A stretch of 64,000 nt of DNA, taken from Sphingomicrobium arenosum. GTDB lineage: Bacteria; Pseudomonadota; Alphaproteobacteria; Sphingomonadales; Sphingomonadaceae. Location of the stretch: contig NZ_JANPVN010000001.1 of the NCBI RefSeq assembly GCF_026157085.1, forward strand, positions 1,550,001-1,614,000, given 5' to 3'. The notes beneath the pieces are model-generated. The model was not told the origin of the DNA. It did not search any database and was given only the letters and a program-made list of their open reading frames with translations. The position numbers and the translations under genes are program-made. This document shows positions 53,330 through 61,612 of the stretch, one piece after another (the stretch's first letter is position 1; every line of letters begins with the position of its first letter).

Positions 53330-56300
53330 ATGTCCGACAAGCCGAACTACAAAGACACGGTCTTCCTGCCGACGACCGATTTTCCGATGAAAGCCGGTCT
53401 CCCGCAAAAGGAGCCGAAGATTCTCGAGAAATGGCAGGCCGACGACCTTTACGGGCAGATCCGCGCGGCGCGTGCGGGTGCGGAAAAGTTCATCCTCCAT
53501 GACGGCCCGCCCTATGCCAATGGCGACATCCATATCGGCCATGCGCTGAACAAGACCATCAAGGACGTGGTCGGGCGCAGCCAGACGCTGCTCGGCAAGG
53601 ACGCGCCCTATGTGCCCGGCTGGGACTGCCACGGCCTCCCGATCGAATGGAAGATCGAGGAGAAGTATCGCAAGAAGAAGAAGGACAAGAAGGACGTCCC
53701 CGCGGTCGAATTCCGCGCCGAGTGCCGCGCCTATGCCGCAGAATGGGTCGAGGTCCAGGCGGGCCAGTTCCAGCGGCTCGGCAATATCGGCGAGTGGGAC
53801 AAGCCCTATCTCACCATGCGCCCCGAAGCCGAAGCGCAGATCGTCGCCGAGCTCTTCAAGTTCGCCGAGACCGGCCAGCTTTATCGCGGCTCGAAGCCGG
53901 TGATGTGGTCGCCGGTGGAAGAAACCGCGTTGGCCGAGGCGGAGGTCGAGTATCAGGATTTGACCGACAGCCCGCAGATCGACGTGGCGTTCGAGATTGT
54001 CGAGAGCAAGGTGCCCGAACTGGTCGGCGCCTATGCGGTGATCTGGACGACGACGCCGTGGACGATCCCGGTCAACCAGGCGTTGGCTTATGGGCCGGAG
54101 GTCGAGTACCGTCTGATCGAATTTGGAATAGAGCTTTCTGGTGCCTTCACCGAAGGAACGCTGGATGACGCGTTCGAAAAGCCGGCATTGGCTTGGACCG
54201 AAAACAAGTTCCTCGTTGCGGTCTCGTTGGTCGAAGATTTTGTCGCTCGTATCAACAACTGGTACCAGTCGTTGGATCATGAAGCGCTCGGCATTCCTAA
54301 GGGGAAACTCGCGTATGAGGACGAGTTGCAATTCGGAGATGATGAGTTCCACCGTGAGCTGAAGCTCAAGGGCGCCGACCTCGATGGCACCATCGCCCGT
54401 CACCCGATGCACAAGCTCGGCGGCTTCTATGCCAAGCCGCGCCCGCTGCTCGCCGGCGACTTCGTTACCACCGACAGCGGTACCGGCATCGTCCACATGG
54501 CGCCTGACCATGGCGAAGACGACTTCATCCTGTGCAAGAAGCACGGGATCGAGCCCGTTTTCGCTGTCGAGCGCAATGGCGCCTATCGCGACGACTGGCT
54601 GTGGCTCGGTGCAGACGACGAGCGCCGCCGCAGCGTCATCAACAAGCCCTTCAATTCGCCCGACGGCCCGATCTGCTCGGACCTCCGCGAGGCGGGTGCG
54701 CTTCTCTCGGCCAGCGCCGATTATGCGCACAGCTACCCCCATTCGTGGCGCTCGAAGGCAAAGGTCATCTACCGCTGTACCCCGCAGTGGTTCATCGCCA
54801 TGGACCAACCGCTCCACCATCTCGATCCCGAGACGCGCGCCGAGCGCCGCTGGGACAATGAGGGCGGGTCGCAGGCCGACAGCCCGCTGGTCGACGATTT
54901 CCAGAGCCTGCGCGAAACCGCGATGGCCGAGATCGAGCGCACCAAATTCTACCCCGAGCGCGGGCGCAACCGCATCACCGCGATGGTCGCCGACCGTCCC
55001 GACTGGCTGATCAGCCGCCAACGCGCCTGGGGCGTGCCCATCGCCTTGTTCGTCGAGCGCAAGACGGGCGAATTGCTCGTCGATGGCGACGTCAACCAGC
55101 GGATCGTCGATGCGATGCGCGAGGAAGGCGTCGATGCCTGGCGCGAGGACCGCGCACAGCATTTCCTCGGGGACGGCCGCGACCCCGCCGACTACGAGAT
55201 GGTCACCGACATTCTCGATGTCTGGTTCGATAGCGGTTCGACCCATGCCTTCGTGCTCGAAAGCGGCGAATGGCCCGACCTCTCCTCGCCCGCCGACCTC
55301 TATCTCGAAGGCTCGGACCAGCATCGCGGCTGGTTCCAGTCCTCGCTCCTCGAAAGCTGCGGCACGCGCGGCCGCGCGCCATACAAGGCGCTGCTCACCC
55401 ACGGCTTCACGATGGACGCCAAGGGCATGAAGATGTCGAAGAGCCTCGGCAACACCATCAGCCCCTTGAAGGTGATGGAGCAATATGGCGCCGACATCAT
55501 CCGCCTGTGGGCGATGAGCGTCGATTATACCGAGGACCATCGCATCGGCGATGAAATCCTGCGCGGCGTGGGCGATCAGTATCGCAAGCTCCGCAATTCG
55601 CTGCGCTACCTGTTGGGCGCGCTGACGGATTACGATCCCGCGAACGCCGTGGCGGTCGCCGACATGCCCGAGCTCGAGCGCTACATGCTCCACCGCATCG
55701 CCGAGGTGTCGGATGTGCTGAAAGCGGCGGCGGAAGGCTATGACTTCAACCGTTATGTCCGCACGCTGGTGGATTTCGCGCAGGACGATTTGTCCTCCTT
55801 CTTCTTCGATATTCGCAAGGACCGGCTCTATTGCGACGTCAACGCCGAGACGGGCGAACAGACGGCGACGCGCGCCGCCTATCGCACCGTGCTTGACGTG
55901 CTGTTCCACAGCCTGACGCGCTGGCTCTCGCCGATCCTCGTCTTCACCGCCGAAGAGGCGTGGACGACGCGCTACCCCGATGGCGGCAGCGTCCACACGT
56001 TGCTCTGGCCCGAGATCGAGGATGGGTGGAAGGACGAGGCCTTGGCCGCGCGCTGGACACTTATTCGTCAAACGAGATCTACTGTTACCAAAAGCCTCGA
56101 AGAAAAGCGGCGAGCGAAAGAGATCGGTTCTAGCCTCCAAGCTGAAATCGAACTTTGGCCTGCTGAAACGCCGACTTTCGAAGCGTTGAAGAGTGTCGAA
56201 GATAGTCTCGACGAGATTATGATCGTCTCAAAAGCGGCGCTCATCGACTACAACGTCAATGAAGACCGGGGCGGTATGCTAGCAGTTAAGTACTCCAAAA

Positions 56301-56395
56301 CAGACCACGCCAAATGCGGTCGCTGCTGGCGCCACCTCCCCGAGGTGGACGAGGATGGCGACCTGTGCGGGCGCTGCGAAGAGGTGCTCAAGTGA
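53330..56395 (+). CDS. ileS: Isoleucyl-tRNA synthetase
   Basis: The 1021-residue class I synthetase charges tRNA-Ile and edits valine. The HIGH motif is in GDIHIGHALNK near residue 67, KMSKS in GMKMSKSLGN near residue 700, and the editing domain contains TTTPWTIPVN. The C-terminal zinc ribbon has CGRCWRHLP and CGRCEEV. Two internal segments (about 54110-54370 in the editing domain and 56050-56310 near the C-terminus) are visibly poorer in G+C than the rest. It ends in a GTGA overlap with lspA. Confidence 0.97.
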   Translation: MSDKPNYKDTVFLPTTDFPMKAGLPQKEPKILEKWQADDLYGQIRAARAGAEKFILHDGPPYANGDIHIGHALNKTIKDVVGRSQTLLGKDAPYVPGWDCHGLPIEWKIEEKYRKKKKDKKDVPAVEFRAECRAYAAEWVEVQAGQFQRLGNIGEWDKPYLTMRPEAEAQIVAELFKFAETGQLYRGSKPVMWSPVEETALAEAEVEYQDLTDSPQIDVAFEIVESKVPELVGAYAVIWTTTPWTIPVNQALAYGPEVEYRLIEFGIELSGAFTEGTLDDAFEKPALAWTENKFLVAVSLVEDFVARINNWYQSLDHEALGIPKGKLAYEDELQFGDDEFHRELKLKGADLDGTIARHPMHKLGGFYAKPRPLLAGDFVTTDSGTGIVHMAPDHGEDDFILCKKHGIEPVFAVERNGAYRDDWLWLGADDERRRSVINKPFNSPDGPICSDLREAGALLSASADYAHSYPHSWRSKAKVIYRCTPQWFIAMDQPLHHLDPETRAERRWDNEGGSQADSPLVDDFQSLRETAMAEIERTKFYPERGRNRITAMVADRPDWLISRQRAWGVPIALFVERKTGELLVDGDVNQRIVDAMREEGVDAWREDRAQHFLGDGRDPADYEMVTDILDVWFDSGSTHAFVLESGEWPDLSSPADLYLEGSDQHRGWFQSSLLESCGTRGRAPYKALLTHGFTMDAKGMKMSKSLGNTISPLKVMEQYGADIIRLWAMSVDYTEDHRIGDEILRGVGDQYRKLRNSLRYLLGALTDYDPANAVAVADMPELERYMLHRIAEVSDVLKAAAEGYDFNRYVRTLVDFAQDDLSSFFFDIRKDRLYCDVNAETGEQTATRAAYRTVLDVLFHSLTRWLSPILVFTAEEAWTTRYPDGGSVHTLLWPEIEDGWKDEALAARWTLIRQTRSTVTKSLEEKRRAKEIGSSLQAEIELWPAETPTFEALKSVEDSLDEIMIVSKAALIDYNVNEDRGGMLAVKYSKTDHAKCGRCWRHLPEVDEDGDLCGRCEEVLK

Positions 56396-56880
56396 CCATC
56401 CGCAAGGGCGTCGCGACCGCCATCGCGGTCTTCATCATCGACCAGCTCGTCAAATATTGGATCGTCGGGCCCTTTGCGCTCGAGGCCAAGGGCAGCGTCT
56501 ATATCGTCGATATCTTCAACCTGACCTGGGTCGAGAACCGCGGCATCAGCCTCGGTCTTCTGTCGGCCGACACAGATCTTGGCCGCTGGCTCTTGGTGGC
56601 GGGCACCGCGATCATCGCGGGCGTGGTCGGCTGGATGATGACCCGTCCGGGCGAGGAAGGCGACCGTCTGGGCTTTGCCATGATCCTCGGCGGGGCGCTC
56701 GGGAATATCGTCGACCGGGTGCGTTTCGGCTATGTCGTCGACTATGCGGACTTGCACTTTGGTGAATTTCGGCCTTTCTATGTGTTCAACATTGCCGACG
56801 CGGCCATCTCCCTCGGCGTCGCTTACCTATTGATCCGCGCCTTCTGGCCTCGGCGCGAACAGGAGACTTCCAATGCGTAA
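56392..56880 (+). CDS. lspA: Lipoprotein signal peptidase LspA
   Basis: The 162-residue aspartyl peptidase has four membrane segments. The two catalytic aspartates lie in GNIVDRVRFG and NIADAAISLG near residues 107 and 132, with DYADLHF between them. It cleaves prolipoproteins such as the many encoded in this window. The GTG start overlaps the ileS stop (GTGA), and its own end overlaps bamF by 8 nt. Confidence 0.95.
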   Translation: MTIRKGVATAIAVFIIDQLVKYWIVGPFALEAKGSVYIVDIFNLTWVENRGISLGLLSADTDLGRWLLVAGTAIIAGVVGWMMTRPGEEGDRLGFAMILGGALGNIVDRVRFGYVVDYADLHFGEFRPFYVFNIADAAISLGVAYLLIRAFWPRREQETSNA

Positions 56881-57274
56881 GGCGTTTGCCTTCACTCTGA
56901 TTTCCGCAGTCGCCCTCTCGGCGTGCGCCAACAACCAGGGTTCGCTCGACGAATATGCGGTCACGCGCAACGCGCCGCTCGTCATCCCGCCCGATTACAC
57001 GCTGCAGCCGCCGCGCGCGGGCACCGTCTCGACCACCGCGGGCGAAGCGCAGACGCGCGCCTTGGAAGCGCTCTTCGGTGGCCCCGCCCCGCGCAGCGCC
57101 GCCGAACGCGCGGTGATCAGCGAGGCGGCCGACGGCGGCACCATTCCCTTGGGCGCGCGCTCGACCGCGGGCGATCCCGATACGCGGGTCGTCGACAAGG
57201 GTGCGACCACGCAGACCATCCTCGCCGCGCCCGAAGGCGACGGCCAGGACGCCAGCGCCGACACGCCGCAATAA
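56873..57274 (+). CDS. bamF: BamF-type lipoprotein (DUF3035)
   Basis: This 133-residue lipoprotein has signal MRKAFAFTLISAVALSAC with an LSAC lipobox. It contains the DUF3035 core DEYAVTRNAPLVIPPDYTL followed by QPPRAG. In alphaproteobacteria such as Caulobacter this family is the BamF subunit of the outer-membrane BAM complex. It follows lspA by overlap, so its maturation enzyme is made from the same transcript. With bamB at 9.6 kb, two BAM lipoproteins are present here. Confidence 0.85.
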   Translation: MRKAFAFTLISAVALSACANNQGSLDEYAVTRNAPLVIPPDYTLQPPRAGTVSTTAGEAQTRALEALFGGPAPRSAAERAVISEAADGGTIPLGARSTAGDPDTRVVDKGATTQTILAAPEGDGQDASADTPQ

Positions 57275-57295
57275 CGGTTTTGAGGGGGAAGAGGG

Positions 57296-57844
57296 ATGAG
57301 CGAGGCCGGTAACAGGCTCCAGAACGGGCTGGTCGACATCGAAAGCCAGCTCGAGCGCGCACGGCGCAAGCTCGAGGATGGGTTGAACCTGGTCGACGAG
57401 GCGCAAAAGGCGCTGTCCGACATCCAGCAGGCCGTCCTCGGTGCACCCGCGCCGGGTGCCCAGGCCGACAGCGAGGAAACCGCGTCCAAGCTGCTCGCCA
57501 GCCTGAAGGCGCAGGGGCAGGAAATGCCCGAAACGCTCTGCGGCGGGCGCATGAACGTCGACGCCGTGCAGCGTTTGATCCGTATCGACGGGCACCCGAT
57601 CGGCATCACCGAAATGGAATATCGCGTCCTCGAACTGCTCGCTTATGCGCGCAACAATGTCGTCACGCGCAACATGCTGCTGAAGCATCTCTATCGCCGC
57701 GCCGACGACCAGCCGCAGCCCAAGATCATCGACGTCTTCATCTCCAAGCTGCGCAAGAAACTGCGCTCGGCCTCGGGCGGGGCGGAGTTCATCGAGACGA
57801 TCCCCCAGCGCGGCTGGATCCTGCGCGACATCGACCAGGGCTGA
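57296..57844 (+). CDS. CtrA-like winged-helix regulator lacking a receiver domain
   Basis: The 182-residue protein starts with a helical, coiled-coil-like region (NGLVDIESQLERARRKLEDG, to about residue 75). An OmpR-type DNA-binding domain follows (about 95-178). Its core ITEMEYRVLELLAYARNNVV, then HLYRRADDQ and PKIIDVFISKLRKKL, closely resembles the CtrA output domain (EYQMLELL...KIIDVFICKLRKKL). There is no receiver, so phosphorylation cannot control it directly. GGGGGAAGAGGG precedes the ATG. It could be a constitutive paralogue or competitor of CtrA, which is inference. Confidence 0.83.
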   Translation: MSEAGNRLQNGLVDIESQLERARRKLEDGLNLVDEAQKALSDIQQAVLGAPAPGAQADSEETASKLLASLKAQGQEMPETLCGGRMNVDAVQRLIRIDGHPIGITEMEYRVLELLAYARNNVVTRNMLLKHLYRRADDQPQPKIIDVFISKLRKKLRSASGGAEFIETIPQRGWILRDIDQG

Positions 57845-57902
57845 GGCGCGAGCTGCGTCGAGCGCCCCGATCGGGCGCAGCGACGGTGACCACGCTAAAG
57901 AA

Positions 57903-57930
57903 GTCTTAACGTCTTTATCGTTAAGACGTT
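57903..57930. promoter_or_regulatory. Overlapping inverted repeats with TTAA half-sites
   Basis: The arms GTCTTAACG (57903-57911) and CGTTAAGAC (57919-57927) are perfect complements. AACGTCTT and AAGACGTT (57908-57930) form a second, overlapping pair. TTAA occurs at 57906 and 57921, spaced 11 nt apart; CtrA normally prefers TTAA-N7-TTAA. The site lies between the CtrA-like gene and a lipoprotein gene. It could be an operator or a hairpin after the regulator gene; no T tract follows. Confidence 0.45.
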
Positions 57931-57987
57931 GAAACGACGCCTTCGTCTGCCCGCCACGGATGACATTCCCAGTAGAAAACGTTAGAC

Positions 57988-58971
57988 ATGCATCTCAAAA
58001 AGATCCTGCTTATCGGCGCCGCCGGACTGGCTCTGGCCGCGTGCAAGAACACCTACGTCGATTTCCAGGACGAAAATGGGGCCCCGATGGCCAAACCGGC
58101 GGGCTATGGACAGACCACATGGACCGATGAGGACGACTTCATCGATGCGTCCTGCCCATCGGGTTTCTCCAAGTCGGTGACAGAAGACGACAAGAACCGG
58201 ACGATCACCTGCCGGAAATTGCCCGAAGAACAGAAATCGGCCTGTCCGGAAGGTCAGGTCTATGAGTCGGCGGACATGCTCAACCTGCGTTATGCGCGGG
58301 CTTGGGAATACCACAACTCCATCGACAAGGATTCGACGAGCGAAAACTATCCTGCGTTGCATGTCCTCCAAGCGCAGGCCACCGCGTTGGCATCGGGGCC
58401 TCAGGTGAAGCCGACTGCCTTCGACCTGGCGAACTCACCGTATCACCCGGCTCATGTGAAGGAAGCATTGGAAGATGCCACCGACCGTTTTGGTCTGGAG
58501 AGCATCTATACGTCGGGCGGTTGCGTGGAAGCGCCGCAACCTTCGCAAGACACTCGCGTGCCGCAATCGCAGGCTGATGTGACGCGGCCCGGCCAGCAGA
58601 CAATCTCCAGAACTCCGAGCCAGCCCTCACCCGTGAAGGCGACGAACGCGACCACAACGCCGGGCGGTGCGACCCCGACGACAGCCACCCCAGTCCAGAG
58701 CGCGACCTCGGCGCCGGCTACGACCTTGCCGAACGCGTCGGTACCGCCCCCCGTCGGAACCACGGCGGGAGCGACCAGCGTCGCGACGCCCGCTACCGGC
58801 ACGGGTGTGGGCGCCGGCGTCGGTGTGGGCACCGGCAGCGCCGCCGCCAGCAGCGGCGGCCTCAACGCCGCCAATGCCATCGTGGGTGCGGCCGCGGGCG
58901 GCGTCATCGGCGGGGTCGCCGCCAAGATGATTACCGAGAGCAAGGACGACGATCGCCCGGCCTCCAATTAA
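57988..58971 (+). CDS. Lipoprotein with Thr/Ala/Pro-rich linker and glycine-zipper end
   Basis: The 327-residue protein has signal MHLKKILLIGAAGLALAAC with LAAC lipobox. The N-terminal 170 residues form a domain with cysteine pairs (DASCPSGFS, ITCRKLP, SACPEG, GGCVEAP). About 90 residues of Thr, Ala, Pro and Ser follow (ATPVQSATSAPATTLPNAS), then AIVGAAAGGVIGGVAAKMI near residue 298, a glycine-zipper-like segment that could insert in or lie on a membrane. The family is unknown. Its upstream region carries the inverted repeats next to the CtrA-like gene. Confidence 0.72.
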   Translation: MHLKKILLIGAAGLALAACKNTYVDFQDENGAPMAKPAGYGQTTWTDEDDFIDASCPSGFSKSVTEDDKNRTITCRKLPEEQKSACPEGQVYESADMLNLRYARAWEYHNSIDKDSTSENYPALHVLQAQATALASGPQVKPTAFDLANSPYHPAHVKEALEDATDRFGLESIYTSGGCVEAPQPSQDTRVPQSQADVTRPGQQTISRTPSQPSPVKATNATTTPGGATPTTATPVQSATSAPATTLPNASVPPPVGTTAGATSVATPATGTGVGAGVGVGTGSAAASSGGLNAANAIVGAAAGGVIGGVAAKMITESKDDDRPASN

Positions 58972-59006
58972 GCCCGGCTTCATCTCTTTGGCGTAAAGCG
59001 GGTTTC

Positions 59007-59141
59007 ATGATCGCTCCGCTGCCTACTCGCGACACCATCGCGCCCGCCGCCGACCGGCCGCGGGCGATGGCGCCTGCCGTGCAGCGCGAGGCCAAGGCGC
59101 GCCGCGATGCGCCGCCGCGACCGCCGCACCTGTCGCTCTAG
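59007..59141 (+). CDS. Possible 44-residue basic proline-rich peptide
   Basis: An ATG frame of 44 codons starts 36 nt after the preceding lipoprotein stop and ends 5 nt before the convergent sulfurtransferase gene. The peptide is rich in Ala, Pro and Arg (MIAPLPTRDTIAPAADRP...). The upstream AAGCGGG is only a weak ribosome-binding site. It could be real or a chance frame in high-G+C sequence. Confidence 0.25.
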   Translation: MIAPLPTRDTIAPAADRPRAMAPAVQREAKARRDAPPRPPHLSL

Positions 59142-59145
59142 CCGA

Positions 59146-59976
59146 TCAGGCGGGCGCGCCCGTTTCCTTCGGCGTGTCGGGATCGGCGCCCCATTCGGAC
59201 CAGCTGCCATCGTAGAGCCGCCCTTCGCTCGACCCGAGCAGGTACGCGGCAAGCAAGCTCGAACAGGCCGTGACGCCCGAACCGCAACTGGCGGTGAAGG
59301 GCGCATGCGGGTCGATACCGCGCGCGGCAAAGGCGGCGCGCAGGCCGTCCTCGTCCTTCATCGTTCCATCTTCATCATAGAGTTCGCCAAAGGGGAGGCT
59401 GCGCGCGCCCGGCACATGTCCCGACCCCATGCCAGCGCGCGGCTCGGGCTTGTCGCCGGTAAAGCGGTCATAGGCGCGCGCATCCACCACCATCGCCGCA
59501 CGCCCCGCGAGAAGGTCGGCCTTGGTGACGATCTGGTGCACGGGTCCGCCGACCGGCCACAGCCCGCTGCGCACGCGTGCCGGGCCGCTTTCCAAATCGC
59601 GCCCTTCCGCCTTCCAGCGCGCCAGTCCGCCATCGAGAATGGCGACGTCGCGCGCGCCATAATGGCGCATGGTAAACCAGCCCCGCGCGGCGGTTTTCAG
59701 CGGGCTGTCGTCATAACAGACGATCCTCTTGTCGCGGCGTAGCCCGAGCGACTCGAGCATCGCGCAGCCCAGTTCGGCGGGCGGGAGCATATGCGGCGGC
59801 GCCTGGTCAGGATCGGCGAAACTCTTGATGTCGAGCCGCAGCGCGCCCGGGATGTGCCCGGCCTCAAATTCCGCATTGGCATCGCGCGGCGTGCCGGGAA
59901 GGAAGGTCGTGCAATCGACCGGCTGCACCTCGTCGAGGTTCGCGTCGAGCCATTCGGGGGTTACCAACGGGGTCAT
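59146..59976 (-). CDS. Thiosulfate/3-mercaptopyruvate sulfurtransferase
   Basis: The 276-residue protein has two rhodanese domains. The catalytic cysteine lies in [11 protein letters not shown] near residue 230; the CGSGVT loop is typical of 3-mercaptopyruvate sulfurtransferase (SseA) rather than thiosulfate-specific rhodanese (CRKGVT). The N-terminal half starts [14 protein letters not shown] and contains [14 protein letters not shown]. It transfers sulfane sulfur to thiols or cyanide. It is convergent with the small frame at 59 kb. Confidence 0.92.
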   Translation of the reverse strand: MTPLVTPEWLDANLDEVQPVDCTTFLPGTPRDANAEFEAGHIPGALRLDIKSFADPDQAPPHMLPPAELGCAMLESLGLRRDKRIVCYDDSPLKTAARGWFTMRHYGARDVAILDGGLARWKAEGRDLESGPARVRSGLWPVGGPVHQIVTKADLLAGRAAMVVDARAYDRFTGDKPEPRAGMGSGHVPGARSLPFGELYDEDGTMKDEDGLRAAFAARGIDPHAPFTASCGSGVTACSSLLAAYLLGSSEGRLYDGSWSEWGADPDTPKETGAPA

Positions 59977-60004
59977 CGCTCACCGTCCTTTCAAACGCCA
60001 AGAA

Positions 60005-60026
60005 GGCGCCCCCGATGGGACGCCTC
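60005..60026 (-). terminator. Probable terminator after the DUF2945 gene
   Basis: On the minus strand AGGCGTCCC and GGGGCGCCT can pair around a short loop, followed by TTCTTGG, a weak T tract. It lies between the DUF2945 and sulfurtransferase genes, both on this strand. Confidence 0.45.
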
Positions 60027-60069
60027 CTCGATGTGGTCAAGAGATGAGGGGCCGCATAGGCCGCCTCGA

Positions 60070-60297
60070 TCAATTCTGCGCTTCGAGCTCCGAGCCCTTC
60101 TTCAATACCTTGCCGCCGTCATCCTGCTTGATGAGATAGGCGGGATTGTCTTCCGACCCATCGCGCGTCACTTCATTGCCGTCGATGGTGCGCGTCACCT
60201 CGCGCTCGAAGCGCTCCTCGATTTGGCCGCAGCCGGTGCCATTGCCCCAATCCCATTTGACATATTGGTTGGTCTGAAAGCTGTTCGAATTGCTCAT
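60070..60297 (-). CDS. DUF2945 (hypervirulence-associated TUDOR-type) protein
   Basis: The 75-residue protein has the DUF2945 pattern: [20 protein letters not shown] near residue 11, [15 protein letters not shown] and [20 protein letters not shown]. The domain is a small beta-barrel resembling TUDOR; its role is unknown. AAGGAG lies at the right distance from ATG 60297. Confidence 0.85.
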   Translation of the reverse strand: MSNSNSFQTNQYVKWDWGNGTGCGQIEERFEREVTRTIDGNEVTRDGSEDNPAYLIKQDDGGKVLKKGSELEAQN

Positions 60298-60408
60298 GGC
60301 GTTTCTCCTTTGCCTCCCCAACGACCGGCACCCTGCGCGCGGTTGCTCCGAATGGGACGAAAGGGGGTGTTTGCGTGGACGAAGCGGGGCGTCTATGGGC
60401 TTTGGTCC

Positions 60409-60855
60409 ATGACCCCCAAGCATCTCGGCCAGACCAGTGCGCTGCCCGCCTCGCCCGAGGCCGCAGAGCTCGATTACGTCCCCAACCCGCGTGCCGGCGA
60501 GCTCTATCTCGTTCGTTTCGCCGCGCCCGAATTCACCTCGCTGTGCCCGGTCACCGGCCAGCCCGATTTCGCGCATCTCGTCCTCGACTATGCGCCGGGC
60601 GAGACGATCGTGGAGAGCAAGAGTCTCAAGCTCTTCCTCGGCAGTTTCCGCAACCATGCCGCCTTCCACGAGGATTGCACCGTGGGCATCGGCAAGCGCC
60701 TGTTCGACGAGATGCAGCCCCGTTGGCTGCGCATCGGCGGCTATTGGTATCCGCGCGGCGGCTTCCCGATCGACGTCTTCTGGCAGTCGGGCGAACCGCC
60801 CAAGGGGCTGTGGCTCCCCGACCAGGGCGTGGCAAGCTACCGCGGGCGCGGCTGA
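60409..60855 (+). CDS. queF: NADPH-dependent preQ0 reductase QueF
   Basis: The 148-residue protein is the short, unimodular QueF. It reduces 7-cyano-7-deazaguanine to preQ1 in queuosine synthesis. The nucleophilic cysteine lies in [11 protein letters not shown] near residue 47 and the family motif [19 protein letters not shown] follows near residue 72. The start [13 protein letters not shown] was preferred over an ATG 57 nt upstream because it matches the family N-terminus, although no strong ribosome-binding site is visible. Other queuosine genes are not in the window. Confidence 0.93.
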   Translation: MTPKHLGQTSALPASPEAAELDYVPNPRAGELYLVRFAAPEFTSLCPVTGQPDFAHLVLDYAPGETIVESKSLKLFLGSFRNHAAFHEDCTVGIGKRLFDEMQPRWLRIGGYWYPRGGFPIDVFWQSGEPPKGLWLPDQGVASYRGRG

Positions 60856-60861
60856 CGCGCC

Positions 60862-61164
60862 CTAGCGCTCGTAGCGGCGGGCGGCGGCGTCGCGGCTGTC
60901 GTTGATGTCCTCGTCGGCCCAGCCCTCGGCATCGCCCTGCCCTTGGCCCGTCGACAGGTCGTAGGCGATGAGCGCGGTGCGCAGCGCGACCGCTTCGGCG
61001 GCGCACGCAGTGCGGATCGCGTTACGGAAATCGGCCGGGGTCTGACCTTCTGCCTTGGCGGCGGCGACGCGTTCCTCGAGGCAATTGTCGAAGGCGGCAC
61101 GCGGGCCCTGCAGGTCATCGGCGCTCTGCGCGAGCGCGGCGGCGATCATCAGCGTCGAAATCAT
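60862..61164 (-). CDS. Small secreted protein, function unknown
   Basis: The 100-residue product starts with a short signal peptide (MISTLMIAAALAQS, cleavage near residue 13). The mature part is helical with two cysteines (DNCLEERV, RTACAAEAV) that may pair. The segment GDAEGWADEDINDSRDAAAR is acidic. It ends 7 nt from the convergent queF gene. No family was recognised. Confidence 0.65.
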   Translation of the reverse strand: MISTLMIAAALAQSADDLQGPRAAFDNCLEERVAAAKAEGQTPADFRNAIRTACAAEAVALRTALIAYDLSTGQGQGDAEGWADEDINDSRDAAARRYER

Positions 61165-61231
61165 GGCATATCCTTGGCAAAAAACGTTTCTTTCCCAACG
61201 GATATGGGGACGGAACGCTCCGGTTCCAACC

Positions 61232-61612
61232 TCAATCGCAGGGCAGCGGCGATGAATGCCGCCGAATCACCTGCCATCCGCCGTCTGCCTCCACCCATAT
61301 GTCGGACAACAATACGCGTTCCTGAATGACTTGGCCGAGATAGCGCACCGACCAGCGCGCATCGACGGTCGCGACGATGGTACCGCCCACGCGCGCGCAA
61401 TGAGTGATGTCGACGCATAGGTCGACGACATCCATGTTGGCGAGCGCGGCGATCCAGCCGTCGAGGTCGAGCGTCACCACATCGGGTCCGCGCACGCCCA
61501 CGAGCTGGAAGTCGGGATGGATGAGGCGCCGGAGCGCGCCTTCGTCCTTGGCGAAGAGCGCGGCGCGCCACTCGGCCTCGAGCCGTTCGACGAGGGTCAG
61601 TTCCTCGCTCAT
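61232..61612 (-). CDS. NTF2-like/SnoaL-type protein
   Basis: The 126-residue protein has the cone-shaped NTF2-like fold pattern of DUF4440/SnoaL proteins: ERLEAEWRAALFAKDEGALR near residue 9, HPDFQLVGVRG, and the C-terminal SDIWVEADGGWQVIRRHSSP. These proteins bind small ligands or act as simple enzymes; the substrate is not known. Its start overlaps the stop of the HerA-like gene by 4 nt (ATGA), implying coupled translation. Confidence 0.82.
   Translation of the reverse strand: MSEELTLVERLEAEWRAALFAKDEGALRRLIHPDFQLVGVRGPDVVTLDLDGWIAALANMDVVDLCVDITHCARVGGTIVATVDARWSVRYLGQVIQERVLLSDIWVEADGGWQVIRRHSSPLPCD

Noticed and set aside
53087..56140. 1017-codon open frame on the minus strand opposite ileS
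   Set aside because: Antisense shadow of ileS with Ala/Arg/Gly/Asp-rich low-information sequence and no family motif.
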